DNA of 64,000 nt from Planctomycetia bacterium (GTDB lineage Bacteria; Planctomycetota; Brocadiia; Brocadiales; Brocadiaceae). Below, piece after piece: positions 18,292 through 27,700 of this stretch (positions are counted from its first letter, which is position 1; every line of letters starts with the position of its first letter). The notes under the pieces are model-generated. The model saw nothing but the letters and a program-made list of their open reading frames with translations. It was not told the DNA's origin and ran no database searches. Both the position numbers and the translations under genes were made by a program. Location: positions 62,001-126,000 of the forward strand of contig JABTVC010000002.1 of the NCBI GenBank assembly GCA_015075005.1. Reading direction: 5' to 3'.

Positions 18292-19908
18292 TTAGGATTT
18301 CAACCTTTTCATGATAATATGCCTCTTCCATCGGGGATTGTCTGTTTCAGGATAATCGGAGCGGTGATGAACGCCACGTGATTCCGTGCGTTTACGGGCA
18401 GAGGCCACTATAAGCCTGGAAACCAGCAGCATATTTTGTAATTCCCATCCCGCTGGATTGGTAAATTCCTTGTCCATAACGTAACTACACCACATTTCAA
18501 TCATATCTTCCGCCTCAAGCAAATGTTTTTCGTCCCGTTCTATCCCGGCATCTCTCCACATAAGACTTTTGAGAGAATTTCCAATATCGTTCAGATCCAG
18601 CCAGCTAATCTTTGATCCGCCCGCAAACTCCTGAATGGTATAGGGGAAGAGTTCATGCTTAGAACGCCGGATGGACTTACTCGCATCTGTTCCCGCCATA
18701 TACCCTGTTACCAGCCCCTCAAGCAGAGAATTGCTGCCGAGCCGATTGGCCCCATGCATTCCCGTACAGGCTACTTCACCACAAGCATAGAGTTGTTTGA
18801 TAGCGGTTCTGGAAAAACGATTGACCTTAACCCCCCCAATCATATAGTGGGCGCTGGGACGCACCGGAATAAGGTCTCTCGCAATGTCAATTCCAAAAGA
18901 TGCACAAATTTCCCTGATCTTGGGGAAACGGGCATACAATCGTTCTTTTGGAATATGACGAACGTCGATATAGACGTGCGTGTGGCCGGTTTTTTGCATC
19001 TCTTTCAAGATATTCTGGCTCACTACGTCTCTTGGCGCCAGTTCTGCCTGCGGATGATACTTTGGCATAAATCTCTCTCCCTTTTTATTCCTTAATATCC
19101 CCCCCTCGCCCCGTACGGCTTCTGTAATGAGGAACCGTACTGCCCCCGCAATATAGAGTGTTGTTGGATGAAACTGCACGAACTCCATGTCCTGAAGGGC
19201 GGCGCCAGCCCGGTATGCCATTGCCAGTCCATCTCCCGTAGCTACGTCCGGATTCGTCGTTTCACGGTAGACCTGGCCGCATCCCCCTGTTGCAAGAATC
19301 GTTCGCTTTGCCCAGATCAACATGTTTCCTTTCTTTGTGTGCCAGGCAACTGCACCGTTACAAGTGGCATCTTTCGTAATGAGGTCGATTACAAAGGTAT
19401 GGTCGAAGACCTTGATATTTTTGTTTTCTTTCACAACCCGAATCAGGGTTAGTTCTACTTCTTTTCCTGTCGAGTCCCCCCGTGCATGAATAACACGGGG
19501 AAAATGGTGCCCGCCTTCCTGTGTAAAGACCAGATGATTGTTTTCTTTGTCAAATGAAGCGCCCCACTCGATCAATTCGTTCACCCGCCGGGGACCTTCG
19601 CTAACTATGGTCTTTACTGTCGCGGCATCACTCAAGCCCTGACCCGCATCCAGCGTGTCTTTTATGTGTTTCGCTGTAGTATCCTTGTCAGACAGAACGA
19701 CTGCAATCCCTCCCTGTGCATAGGCCGTATTATTTTCATCAATCTTTTCTTTTGTAACAATCAATACGGAGCCATGCTTTGCCGCCTGTATGGCGGCACT
19801 GAGTCCTGCCACTCCACTTCCAATTACCAGCACATCGGTAAAGACATGGGCAGTGGTATGACTATCAAAGGAGATCATGTATCTTTTGGGTTCTGTTTGT
19901 TTTTTCAT
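18292..19908 (-). CDS. nadB: L-aspartate oxidase (NAD biosynthesis)
   Basis: NadB oxidises aspartate to iminoaspartate, the first step of de novo NAD synthesis. The FAD-binding motif VLVIGSGVAGLSAA lies near the N-terminus, followed by NNTAYAQGGIAVVLS, HARGDSTGKEVE, VQFHPTTLY, RGEGGILRN and the C-terminal FAD loop GMHGANRLGSNSLLEGLV. The open frame extends to a TTG at 19965, but a strong promoter lies inside that extension (19916-19944). I therefore prefer the ATG at 19908 (538 residues). Translation could also begin at the ATG at 19878. No nadA or nadC is in the window. Confidence 0.93.
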   Translation of the reverse strand: MKKQTEPKRYMISFDSHTTAHVFTDVLVIGSGVAGLSAAIQAAKHGSVLIVTKEKIDENNTAYAQGGIAVVLSDKDTTAKHIKDTLDAGQGLSDAATVKTIVSEGPRRVNELIEWGASFDKENNHLVFTQEGGHHFPRVIHARGDSTGKEVELTLIRVVKENKNIKVFDHTFVIDLITKDATCNGAVAWHTKKGNMLIWAKRTILATGGCGQVYRETTNPDVATGDGLAMAYRAGAALQDMEFVQFHPTTLYIAGAVRFLITEAVRGEGGILRNKKGERFMPKYHPQAELAPRDVVSQNILKEMQKTGHTHVYIDVRHIPKERLYARFPKIREICASFGIDIARDLIPVRPSAHYMIGGVKVNRFSRTAIKQLYACGEVACTGMHGANRLGSNSLLEGLVTGYMAGTDASKSIRRSKHELFPYTIQEFAGGSKISWLDLNDIGNSLKSLMWRDAGIERDEKHLLEAEDMIEMWCSYVMDKEFTNPAGWELQNMLLVSRLIVASARKRTESRGVHHRSDYPETDNPRWKRHIIMKRLKS

Positions 19909-19915
19909 AGAACGG

Positions 19916-19944
19916 ATTCTATCTTTAATAAATTTATTTGTCAA
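19916..19944 (-). promoter_or_regulatory. Strong promoter directly abutting nadB
   Basis: On the minus strand TTGACA (19939-19944) and TAGAAT (19916-19921) are spaced by exactly 17 bases. The predicted start of transcription, about seven bases beyond, falls at or next to the ATG at 19908, implying a leaderless or nearly leaderless message. No Shine-Dalgarno sequence is visible before that ATG. Confidence 0.6.
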
Positions 19945-19965
19945 AGAATTGGTCAAACGGTACAA

Positions 19966-20919
19966 CTATCTATCGACAACAAACCCCAGCGCCTTTACCG
20001 CCTCAATTTCTTCTTTGCTGAAAATAGATAAGTCGTAGTTTTTATAACGCCCGTAGGATTTAGGAAATTTGGGCAATTTCTGTAATTCATCCATTTTTAC
20101 GCCACGGGTATCCAACCCAAGAAAATCTATTAATAATTCTATTTCGCGTCCCGGATTCATGCATAACTTGTCAAAGTTAATTACGAGAAACCTTTCCTTC
20201 AGGAGTTTCCGGCCAAGGGTGAGTGCCCTCTTATTTGCCTCATGCCAATACCTAAGGGATCGTCTGGGAAGGGGAATCGATGGATCATGTGCGGCAATTC
20301 CAAACATTGCCCCCCAATTGAACAACTGGGATTGATTGTTACTGTATGCCATATCGATGCCATGTCGTATAAGATGTATATATTTAAGATTTTGAAAATA
20401 TTTATTTAAATATTCAATGTACATGTGGGTGTTAGGTTCCTTCCAACCCCAACCGATGTAATTAGTATGATCACGTATTCTTGAACGGAACATAGTTATG
20501 CTTCTCTTTATTGGCCACAAACCACGACCCGCACCCAAATAGTCGTGCCCCCTGAACATCATTTCAACAACGGCGCCTGTGATAAAACTCAATTCTTCAT
20601 AGTGGAACTGTAAATCAGCAGTCATGGCTTTTTCAAATATGGTGAGACCCTTGAAAATTTGCGATTCTTTTCTCACTGAATTTTTTAAAAACCAACGAGG
20701 CCTCTTAAAGAGAAGGGTAAACCATAAATTGTCACGAGCGGGGTTAAGGTCTTCTCCCAGGTAAAAGCCGAGTTGTATTAAAATTTCTGCGACAACCCTC
20801 GTGCCGCTCCCTCCCACTCCGCCAATCGCAAACGGGCCCAACCAGCTTGATTTATTACCATGAAATTTTTGTTGATACATTTTATGGATTATTTCAGCTT
20901 TCCATATCACCTGGCGCAT
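19966..20919 (-). CDS. Sulfotransferase family protein
   Basis: The 317-residue protein has a P-loop-like PAPS site near its N-terminus (AIGGVGGSGTRVVAEILIQL) and a second nucleotide-binding stretch IHLIRHGIDMAYSNNQSQ. This is the two-motif arrangement of sulfotransferases, which move sulfate from PAPS to sugars or lipids. It overlaps the upstream sulfotransferase by 26 bases. An alternative start is the ATG giving MYQQKFHGNK; neither start has a well-spaced ribosome binding site, so translational coupling is likely. The flippase and sugar-nucleotide genes nearby suggest that the acceptor is a surface polysaccharide. Confidence 0.8.
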   Translation of the reverse strand: MRQVIWKAEIIHKMYQQKFHGNKSSWLGPFAIGGVGGSGTRVVAEILIQLGFYLGEDLNPARDNLWFTLLFKRPRWFLKNSVRKESQIFKGLTIFEKAMTADLQFHYEELSFITGAVVEMMFRGHDYLGAGRGLWPIKRSITMFRSRIRDHTNYIGWGWKEPNTHMYIEYLNKYFQNLKYIHLIRHGIDMAYSNNQSQLFNWGAMFGIAAHDPSIPLPRRSLRYWHEANKRALTLGRKLLKERFLVINFDKLCMNPGREIELLIDFLGLDTRGVKMDELQKLPKFPKSYGRYKNYDLSIFSKEEIEAVKALGFVVDR

Positions 20920-21829
20920 CTCCTCGCCGGACTTTATTCCAGTGGGTCAAATCACGCCCCAACAGCTCGCTCAAACTTTTTACTTCCGGAGCAAACTCGT
21001 CTTGCAAGCGATTCCGTAGTTCAGGAGACAGTGGCTGCCGGGAAATATATTGTGTGTTTAATTTTCTAAGCCTGCTCAGGAGAGCTTCTCGTAATGATCG
21101 GGGGAAAAATAACTTGCCAATCATGCGCATTGTTGAAGAGGGTGCTAGTAAGAAGCGCTGAAGAGCTTTGCTGCGTACACGCTTATTTGGATTAATAATT
21201 TTGAACGTTGGCTGAAAATTTGTGTCAACGTTAAGAAACCTAAGCATCTCACGGTATACCCCTGCGATATCCCTTTTAAGGTCGTCATAAATTATTACAT
21301 GGACATTGTTTCTGCCAAAGGTATCAAAATATCTCTTTACCTGTTCTGTGAACTTAACAACTTCGTGGTGGAGGAGTTTCTTCCCGATTCGTATGTGCGC
21401 AGGAATCATCTCGCCATTTCTTCTTTTCTCTTCTGCAGCAAGAGATGCTTCAAAATCCAAAATATCCTCATCGCCATTATAAACAAGTTGAGAATAACGC
21501 GAATAGAGCATATCAACGGGGTTCCTTAGCATGATAATGATTTTAGCATCCGGACGGAATGACTTTATGTTTAATGGCGCATTCTTTGAGAACAAATAGT
21601 AAACTGAAGCTTCTCCCACAACCTCTTTCTCTCCTGCCCCTGCAAAGAAAGAGAGATATTTTTCTCTGCTAAGAAAGGGATCGTCCGGTTTTAATAAGTC
21701 GTCCGCAAAATGATGGCTTTCTTTAAAAGACGGCATAAAGATGCCGGGGTGTTGTCTCAGATATTCTTGCATTGCGGTAGTGCCGCACTTAGGCGCACCC
21801 ACGATAAAGAACATAGATTTCATCGTCAT
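20894..21829 (-). CDS. Sulfotransferase (heparan-type sulfotransferase domain)
   Basis: The 311-residue protein starts MKSMFFIVGAPKCGTTAMQE, the classic 5'-phosphosulfate-binding loop, followed by the catalytic-region segment FKESHHFADDLL and the 3'-phosphate-binding block AKIIIMLRNPVDMLYSRYSQ. It is typical of bacterial NDST-like sulfotransferases acting on glycans. Its ATG overlaps the flippase stop (ATGA), so the two are cotranslated. Two unlike sulfotransferases side by side suggest sulfation at two positions of the same polymer, which is inference. Confidence 0.9.
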   Translation of the reverse strand: MTMKSMFFIVGAPKCGTTAMQEYLRQHPGIFMPSFKESHHFADDLLKPDDPFLSREKYLSFFAGAGEKEVVGEASVYYLFSKNAPLNIKSFRPDAKIIIMLRNPVDMLYSRYSQLVYNGDEDILDFEASLAAEEKRRNGEMIPAHIRIGKKLLHHEVVKFTEQVKRYFDTFGRNNVHVIIYDDLKRDIAGVYREMLRFLNVDTNFQPTFKIINPNKRVRSKALQRFLLAPSSTMRMIGKLFFPRSLREALLSRLRKLNTQYISRQPLSPELRNRLQDEFAPEVKSLSELLGRDLTHWNKVRRGDAPGDMES

Positions 21830-23196
21830 TTTCTCCGTATCGCAAATATTCCCAATGCCGTGGAATGGATTCCAAGCATTTTATATACCAGTACGGCCAG
21901 CAAAATATTACAGATAATCATGCTGCTTGCCGTAGCAGTTGCTGCGCCTGCCATACTCCATTTCGGGATCAATATGGCATTCATAATAATTTTTAACACC
22001 GCACTGATTCCTATACCAATGGCTGCGTTACGTTCATGTCTGGTCATAATGAGCAAGAGACATACAGAACCCATGAAAGCATTGGCAATTTGGCCCACGG
22101 ATAAAATTGCAAGAGTTGTTCTGCCTTGTGTAAAGGCCTCTCCAAAAAGGAGCAGAAACCAGTGACCAAATAATATAAGAACGAGACAGATGGGCAAAGA
22201 AAATAACAAAATGAGACGTGCGCTCTTTGTAACGACATCCTGCAACTTCTTCATGTCTCTTGCTGCGAAGAGACTTGCTACGGTAGGAGCAAGCGAAGTA
22301 TTGACAGCCAGCAAAACAAAGGTAATAAGTTCTGCCCCGCGATTGGCTACTGAGTAAATACCCGCCTCTTTTGGCCCTTTTATCGCACCAAGCATAATTA
22401 TATCCATCCTGGCATTGATTATCTGTATACCCGTGAGTAACATCAAGGGTAAAGCACTCTGTATCCATTCTCGTATTGCATAGGAAGGATATGTTTCTCT
22501 GATAGGTTGCGGAAGGGTTTTGATCAACACCATTGCACCTACAAAGAAGGCGACTCCTGTAGCCGCAATGCTTATTCCCAATATCCAGGGTGCAGTTAAA
22601 CTCCTTCCGAATGACACGTATGCAACGCCAATAAAACAAATAAAAAGAATTGGCTGGATGAGCATTTCCGGCACTTGTCCGGCTATTACCTTGTTAAGCC
22701 CTCTCAATACCGCCTGTCTTAGTCTGGTAAGTGTGACGAGGGGAAGTGAGGCCAGTGCTACCAAAAGGGAGATTAAGACCAACGAATCCCCGCGGCTCAT
22801 TAAGAAGCAACTGATTAATGCAACCAATAAAGCTAATACGGACGAAACTATAAGTACCGCCTGATTAGACCAGCGCAAGAGACCTTTCATAAAACGCCAT
22901 TCCGATTTGGCTTCGTAAATGGCAACTTCCCGAACAAGTAGTTTGTCCATTCCCAATGCACCAGGAACTGCAAGCAAACCTACCCATGACGTGGCATAGG
23001 CGTAAGCTCCGTAACCAGTCGTGCCTAACAATCGGGCGAGCAATAAACCAATAAGAAAGGATAACCCGGTAGAAATAATTCTGAGCCCAAAAGTGCCTGA
23101 TGCAACCCTGGCAACGCTGCCTTTCATACCGGCACAGGTAAAAAGAATTTGATATAAGGATTTTATAGAGCAGCTTGCTTTGGCAGAAGTATTCAT
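21826..23196 (-). CDS. Polysaccharide flippase (Wzx/MATE-like oligosaccharide translocase)
   Basis: The 456-residue protein is almost entirely hydrophobic, with about 12-14 membrane segments. The first (GTFGLRIISTGLSFLIGLLL) is followed by ARLLGTTGYGAYAYA and GALGMDKLLVREVA, the standard N-terminal pattern of the polysaccharide biosynthesis/flippase family that moves lipid-linked sugars across the inner membrane. A start at the internal methionine MKGSVARVASG is also possible; no convincing ribosome binding site marks either. It lies upstream of and overlapping the sulfotransferases. Confidence 0.88.
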   Translation of the reverse strand: MNTSAKASCSIKSLYQILFTCAGMKGSVARVASGTFGLRIISTGLSFLIGLLLARLLGTTGYGAYAYATSWVGLLAVPGALGMDKLLVREVAIYEAKSEWRFMKGLLRWSNQAVLIVSSVLALLVALISCFLMSRGDSLVLISLLVALASLPLVTLTRLRQAVLRGLNKVIAGQVPEMLIQPILFICFIGVAYVSFGRSLTAPWILGISIAATGVAFFVGAMVLIKTLPQPIRETYPSYAIREWIQSALPLMLLTGIQIINARMDIIMLGAIKGPKEAGIYSVANRGAELITFVLLAVNTSLAPTVASLFAARDMKKLQDVVTKSARLILLFSLPICLVLILFGHWFLLLFGEAFTQGRTTLAILSVGQIANAFMGSVCLLLIMTRHERNAAIGIGISAVLKIIMNAILIPKWSMAGAATATASSMIICNILLAVLVYKMLGIHSTALGIFAIRRK

Positions 23197-23344
23197 AATC
23201 CGAGTCGGGGGAAAACCGGTAAAAAGATATTGGGGCTTTTTGTTTTCCGGCTCAAAAATATTCCCCTTTCTTGTTCTCTGTATTCCGAGGCAGCATTGTT
23301 ATCTGCATTTTCGGAAAAATGTCAACGCAAAAACGGAAAACATT

Positions 23345-24223
23345 CTACTTCTTTGCGTTGAGTTCTTCTAATGTTTCCTGAGCGAGTTCTCTGACAGAAC
23401 CATCTTCATCGTTGAGGGCGTTTTTTATAAATTCAATAGCAGTCTCTCCACCAATTTCACCTAATGCCTCTACCGCACTTTCACGTACCCATGGATCCCG
23501 ATCCTTGAGCGCTATAGAAAGGGGATCGACAATGCTAGTATCGCCGATGTCCAACAATGCATCAATAGCGCTTAATCGCACATCTTCCGTGGGGTCATTC
23601 GCAAGTGCCTTCGAGATGACTTCGATTGCTTTTTTGTCTTTGCTTTCTCCTAAGGCTATAATTGCATCCTCCCTCTTACCCGGATCTTCATTTTCTAATG
23701 CATCCTTTACGAGAGATTCAAAGGACTGCGGTTCTTTTTTTGGCTTGTCTTTTTTGGCAACGGGTAACACAGTTTTTTGAGGAAATTTCCTGGGAGGTTC
23801 TTCATTTACCTTCGTAAAGATTTCTTTAGATTTACTAGCACGCACGATGGAAAGTTTTCCCTCTCTTGCGTCCTGACGTGCGAAAACAAAGGCATAATTT
23901 TTATCCTTAAGCATCCTGCGAACTCCCTCTCCGATGGGTATATTTTTGAATTCTATGGTTACAGTTCCATCGATTGAATCGTTAAGCCATATCTTGGCAC
24001 CACTCTGCGACATGACTTCTTTTAATACCTTTTCCAGGGGAGAGTTTTTCAGTTTTGCCGATAATTTCCCATTATTAAACTTGATATCAAGGCCTTCCTC
24101 ACCTGGAAGTTGATCTGCCCACAGCACCTCATCCCTGCTGGTTGCAAAAACAGGGAAACAGACTATTGCTATAAACAGGCCTATTGGTACACACGGATTC
24201 ATTCTATTGAAAAAAGCGGTCAT
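23345..24223 (-). CDS. Secreted STN-like and HEAT-repeat protein
   Basis: The longest frame begins at 24349, but an ATG at 24223 overlaps the phosphomannomutase stop as ATGA and is followed at once by a signal peptide (MNPCVPIGLFIAIVCFPVFA). I therefore start there (about 292 residues). After cleavage comes an STN-like segment (LSAKLKNSPLEKVLKEVMSQ, then VTIEFKNIPIGEGVRRML), the small fold found in secretins and TonB receptors. A basic linker KKDKPKKEP and four or so HEAT repeats follow (DALENEDPGKREDAIIALGE and similar units). It is probably periplasmic and mediates protein contacts. Its operon position ties it to polysaccharide production. Confidence 0.75.
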   Translation of the reverse strand: MTAFFNRMNPCVPIGLFIAIVCFPVFATSRDEVLWADQLPGEEGLDIKFNNGKLSAKLKNSPLEKVLKEVMSQSGAKIWLNDSIDGTVTIEFKNIPIGEGVRRMLKDKNYAFVFARQDAREGKLSIVRASKSKEIFTKVNEEPPRKFPQKTVLPVAKKDKPKKEPQSFESLVKDALENEDPGKREDAIIALGESKDKKAIEVISKALANDPTEDVRLSAIDALLDIGDTSIVDPLSIALKDRDPWVRESAVEALGEIGGETAIEFIKNALNDEDGSVRELAQETLEELNAKK

Positions 24224-25737
24224 ACGTTTTTGTTTTGAATGATATTGATTAATGTCCTTTTCCCTTTCTCCAGGAGTTCTTGTGTTTTTCCCTCCACATT
24301 TAATCTGAGCAGGGGTTCGGTATTGGATTTTCTTACATTGAACCACCAATCATTGTATTCCACGGTTAGTCCATCCACATGATCCACCTTGCCATTTGAA
24401 AATATCTTAGCAATTTCTGCAATTTTCGCATCCTTATCCTCTACCTCAAAATTAATTTCACCCGTAGAACAATACCTCTTGAGCGGCGACACTATGTTTG
24501 AGAATGGAACGCGTTTTGCGCTTAAGATTTCCAAAACCATAAGGAAGGCAATCATTCCAGAATCAGAATGGTAATTATCTCTAAAGTAGTAGTGTCCTGA
24601 GAGTTCCCCGCCAAAAGTGGCCTTTTTTTCCCGCAGGGTCGCCTTCATGTAGGTGTGGCCAACACGCTCCCGGTAAGGTATACCACCGGCAGCCTTGATT
24701 TCTTCGGGAACAATCCAGCTTGAGCGGAGGTCATACAAAATCGTCGCTCCTTTTTCCCGTTCGAGAATCTGTCTTGCGATTAATGCTGTAATAATATCAC
24801 ATCCAATTATTCGTCCCATCTCATCCACAAAAACGCACCGGTCAGCATCTCCATCAAAAGCGACTCCCAGATGTGCCCTTGTCTCACGCACCTTTTTTTG
24901 TAAATCAACCATGTTTTCAGGTTTCAAGGGATTGGCTTCATGATTCGGAAAACTTCCATCCAGTTCAAAATAGAGCGGAATGATTTCAACGGGAAGCCCT
25001 TCAAAAACAACAGGGATCGTCTTACCGGCCATCCCATTTCCCGCATCGATTACTACACGAAGGTGCCTGAAGTTGCTGGCAAATTTCAGGACGTGCTTTT
25101 TATAATCAGCAATGATATCTCTTGCCATGACCTTACCAAGGTGCTCACCGCGCAGAGGATGATACTGCCTCGTCAGTTTCGAAATACGGTCTATCCCAGT
25201 CTCAAAACTGACCGGAATGGCCTGTTCCCTGCATATTTTAAATCCATTATATTCGGCCGGGTTATGAGAAGCCGTAACCATTACCCCGCCGTCGTACTTG
25301 TAATGGCCCACGGCAAAATAAGTCATTTCTGATGATACGACACCCACATTAATGACGTTGAGGCCTGCGGTACATAAGCCTTCTATCAAGGCATTGGCGA
25401 GCGACTTTGAGGAAAGTCTCATATCCCTCCCCACAACTATATTTTTCGCATTCGGATTTTTTTCCCTGAAAAACAAGGCTATGGATGTTCCGATCTTAAG
25501 GGCCGTCGCATCGTTGAGCTCTGAGGGATATATTCCACGGATATCATAACTCTTGAATATGTTTGGCGATAGTTTAGATTCTGTATGCGATTGAGCGCCC
25601 CCGCCTGGCTCAACCTTCTCAAGACATACATTACATTTGGGATAATTTACCCGCTGTCTTCCCCTACACACAGAATCGCTGATTGTGTAAGACTCACCAG
25701 GACAACGGTATTGTTTCCCTTCAGCTTTTTCTGTCAT
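24220..25737 (-). CDS. Phosphomannomutase/phosphoglucomutase with cysteine-rich N-terminal extension
   Basis: The enzyme interconverts hexose 1- and 6-phosphates for sugar-nucleotide synthesis. It has the phosphoserine loop VTASHNPAEYNG, the metal-binding DGDADRCVF, the sugar-binding GGELSGHYYF and the phosphate-binding RKSNTEPLLRL. About 60 residues precede the catalytic domain and contain C-x(13)-C and C-x2-C spacings (RCPGESYTISDSVCRGRQ, then YPKCNVCLEK), a likely zinc-binding extension that I associate with planctomycete homologues. AAGGA precedes the ATG at 25737, so I prefer that to the one at 25752. It is cotranslated with the STN/HEAT gene. Confidence 0.9.
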   Translation of the reverse strand: MTEKAEGKQYRCPGESYTISDSVCRGRQRVNYPKCNVCLEKVEPGGGAQSHTESKLSPNIFKSYDIRGIYPSELNDATALKIGTSIALFFREKNPNAKNIVVGRDMRLSSKSLANALIEGLCTAGLNVINVGVVSSEMTYFAVGHYKYDGGVMVTASHNPAEYNGFKICREQAIPVSFETGIDRISKLTRQYHPLRGEHLGKVMARDIIADYKKHVLKFASNFRHLRVVIDAGNGMAGKTIPVVFEGLPVEIIPLYFELDGSFPNHEANPLKPENMVDLQKKVRETRAHLGVAFDGDADRCVFVDEMGRIIGCDIITALIARQILEREKGATILYDLRSSWIVPEEIKAAGGIPYRERVGHTYMKATLREKKATFGGELSGHYYFRDNYHSDSGMIAFLMVLEILSAKRVPFSNIVSPLKRYCSTGEINFEVEDKDAKIAEIAKIFSNGKVDHVDGLTVEYNDWWFNVRKSNTEPLLRLNVEGKTQELLEKGKRTLINIIQNKNV

Positions 25738-25760
25738 TGTTCCTTTTTTCATAGACCCAA

Positions 25761-26351
25761 TTACTCTAAATTTTTGTGAAGTAACTGCTTGCCGGCATCA
25801 TATGCCTGTTGTAATATCTCCTGTTTCTTGTATACAACACCTTTTTCTTCGAGTCCGGCACACAATATATCCCCCGCATATTTTGTATCTAAAACATGGA
25901 AAAAAGCCTTTATCGTTTTTACCGCACCGGCAAACAATTCTTCTCCATTGCTGCGCGCTGCAGTTGCGATAAAAAAACCGCGAGCCACACGTGCGTCTTC
26001 CCTGATAGGCTGATGCAAAACATATTTTCTGGCCCAAAAGGCCTGACAACGGTCAATAACTGCCTTTAATTGCGCACTCACACCCATAAAATAGACGGGA
26101 GATGCCACGACAATGATGTCCGCATCCACAAACCTGGAGTAAATTATTTGCATATCATCATCAATAACACACACCCCTTTTTCAAAACAGCCGCCGCAAG
26201 AATTGCATGGCGCAATGTGTAAATCACGGATTACGATCTTTTCAACAGCAACATCACCACACGTTTCGGCTCCTTGTATAGCATAATTAAGCAAAATATC
26301 GGAGTTGCCATCAGGACGGGGGCTGCCAAAGACACCAACCACCTTTTTCAT
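25761..26351 (-). CDS. Flavodoxin-like NAD(P)H-dependent FMN reductase (iron-sulfur flavoprotein type)
   Basis: The 196-residue protein has the FMN phosphate loop [17 protein letters not shown] at its start and [20 protein letters not shown] in the middle. The stretch [19 protein letters not shown] has four cysteines spaced as in iron-sulfur flavoproteins or putative NADPH-dependent reductases. It probably shuttles electrons in the cytoplasm; the substrate is unknown. Its ATG overlaps the stop of the upstream decarboxylase gene (ATGA), so the two are coupled even though a redox role in polysaccharide synthesis is not obvious. Confidence 0.85.
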   Translation of the reverse strand: MKKVVGVFGSPRPDGNSDILLNYAIQGAETCGDVAVEKIVIRDLHIAPCNSCGGCFEKGVCVIDDDMQIIYSRFVDADIIVVASPVYFMGVSAQLKAVIDRCQAFWARKYVLHQPIREDARVARGFFIATAARSNGEELFAGAVKTIKAFFHVLDTKYAGDILCAGLEEKGVVYKKQEILQQAYDAGKQLLHKNLE

Positions 26352-27298
26352 ATACTTTTCCCGCCGGAAGTTAACACATCTTTAAAATACGCCAAAGTCT
26401 TACGCAGCCCCTCTGCCCGTAAGACTTTTGGTTCCCAACCTAAAATACTCTTTGCCCTGGAGATGTCGGGTTGCCGAATCTTCGGGTCGTCAACGGGAAT
26501 GGGTTTAAATATAATTTTACTTTTGCTGCCCGTAAGGGCAAGAATCTCTTTTGCCAACTGGTCTATGGTTATCTCTTCAGGATTTCCGATATTTACGGGA
26601 TCATGCTCCGGCGAAAGGAGTAGCCGATAGATACCTTCTACAAGGTCAGAGACGTAGCAGAAACTCCTTGTCTGTAAGCCGTTCCCGAAAACTGTAATAT
26701 CTTCGCCCCTGAGTGCCTGGCACATAAAGTTAGGCAGTGCACGACCGTCTTTGACACGCATCCGCGGCCCATAGGTATTGAATATTCTTACTATCCTGGT
26801 GTCTATATGATGGTATCGGTGATATGCCATTGCCATTGCTTCTGCAAACCGTTTTGCCTCGTCATAAACACCTCTGGGACCCACAGGATTCACATGTCCC
26901 CAGTAATCTTCCCGTTGAGGATGGATTTGTGGATCTCCATATACCTCAGAGGTTGATGCCAAAAGGAACTTTGCTTTCTTTGATTTGGCCAAACCCAGAC
27001 TGTTTAAAGTGCCCAGGGAACCAACCTTTAAGGTTTGTATAGGAAATTCCAGATAATCTGAAGGGCTGGCTGGTGATGCAAAATGCAATACATTATCCAC
27101 TTGTCCGTCCACATAAATGTAATCACTTACGTTGTGCTTAATAAAGCGGAATTGGCTATTCCCCATTAAGTGGACCACATTATCCATCTTGCCCGTCAAC
27201 AAATTATCAATACATACAACCTCATGTCCCTTATTTATCAAATAATCGCACACATGTGAACCGAGAAATCCTGCCCCACCCGTAATCACCGTCCTCAT
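26348..27298 (-). CDS. UDP-glucuronate decarboxylase-like NAD-dependent epimerase
   Basis: The extended short-chain dehydrogenase has the NAD-binding [18 protein letters not shown] at the very start, the catalytic Y-x3-K in [12 protein letters not shown], and the family signatures [12 protein letters not shown] and [13 protein letters not shown]. These fit UXS-type enzymes, which make UDP-xylose from UDP-glucuronate. The open frame continues upstream to 27490, but the conserved domain starts at the ATG at 27298, where GAGGGG lies about ten bases before. I therefore start at 27298 (316 residues). It heads the operon with the flavoprotein and phosphomannomutase. Confidence 0.88.
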   Translation of the reverse strand: MRTVITGGAGFLGSHVCDYLINKGHEVVCIDNLLTGKMDNVVHLMGNSQFRFIKHNVSDYIYVDGQVDNVLHFASPASPSDYLEFPIQTLKVGSLGTLNSLGLAKSKKAKFLLASTSEVYGDPQIHPQREDYWGHVNPVGPRGVYDEAKRFAEAMAMAYHRYHHIDTRIVRIFNTYGPRMRVKDGRALPNFMCQALRGEDITVFGNGLQTRSFCYVSDLVEGIYRLLLSPEHDPVNIGNPEEITIDQLAKEILALTGSKSKIIFKPIPVDDPKIRQPDISRAKSILGWEPKVLRAEGLRKTLAYFKDVLTSGGKSI

Positions 27299-27671
27299 AT
27301 AGGAATACCCCTCACGAAATTGTAAATTGTTCTTCTTAAAAGAACTTAGGATGGATTCTACAACATTTCCATCAAAATGCAACCCAAATTCATCAAGGAT
27401 GACCGTAGTTGCATGTCTTAAGGAATAACCAATCAAGGCGTCTTCCAGCCTTGTCAAGCTGTTCCCCGAACCGAGAGGCATTCTCTCCAACCTGATTAAT
27501 CACCGCATCAATCACCATTGCCTCTCCCGTTGATATTTTTAATAAAGCCTGAATATTAAATTTTAAACTTGTCACAGGGTATGATACAATACTACTTCGC
27601 GAAAAAGATTTCCATAATCCTTCACAGATTCGCCACGCGCAAGTCTTTCCTGTGCCGGCAAGATTATTTCC
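27299..27671. other. Leader of the UXS operon with a possible broken small ORF
   Basis: On the minus strand a 60-codon frame (27393-27575, starting MTSLKFNIQALLKISTGEAM) and the in-frame extension upstream of the decarboxylase (to 27490) together read like one small protein interrupted by a frameshift near 27490. I recognise no family. No clear promoter could be fixed for the operon; an AT-rich TTTAAAATTTAATATT lies near 27545-27560. Confidence 0.3.
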
Positions 27672-27700
27672 TTGAACAACTATAAATTACCTATTATACT
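27672..27700 (+). promoter_or_regulatory. Probable promoter for the trehalose genes
   Basis: TTGAAC (27672-27677) and TATACT (27695-27700) are 17 bases apart. Transcription would start near 27707 and give a leader of about 270 bases before otsA. A 15-codon frame with a GAGGAAG site (27892-27939) lies in the leader and could be a regulatory peptide, which is speculative. Confidence 0.5.

Noticed and set aside
19908-19965. Longer nadB start (TTG at 19965)
   Set aside because: The extension contains a near-consensus promoter and no ribosome binding site.
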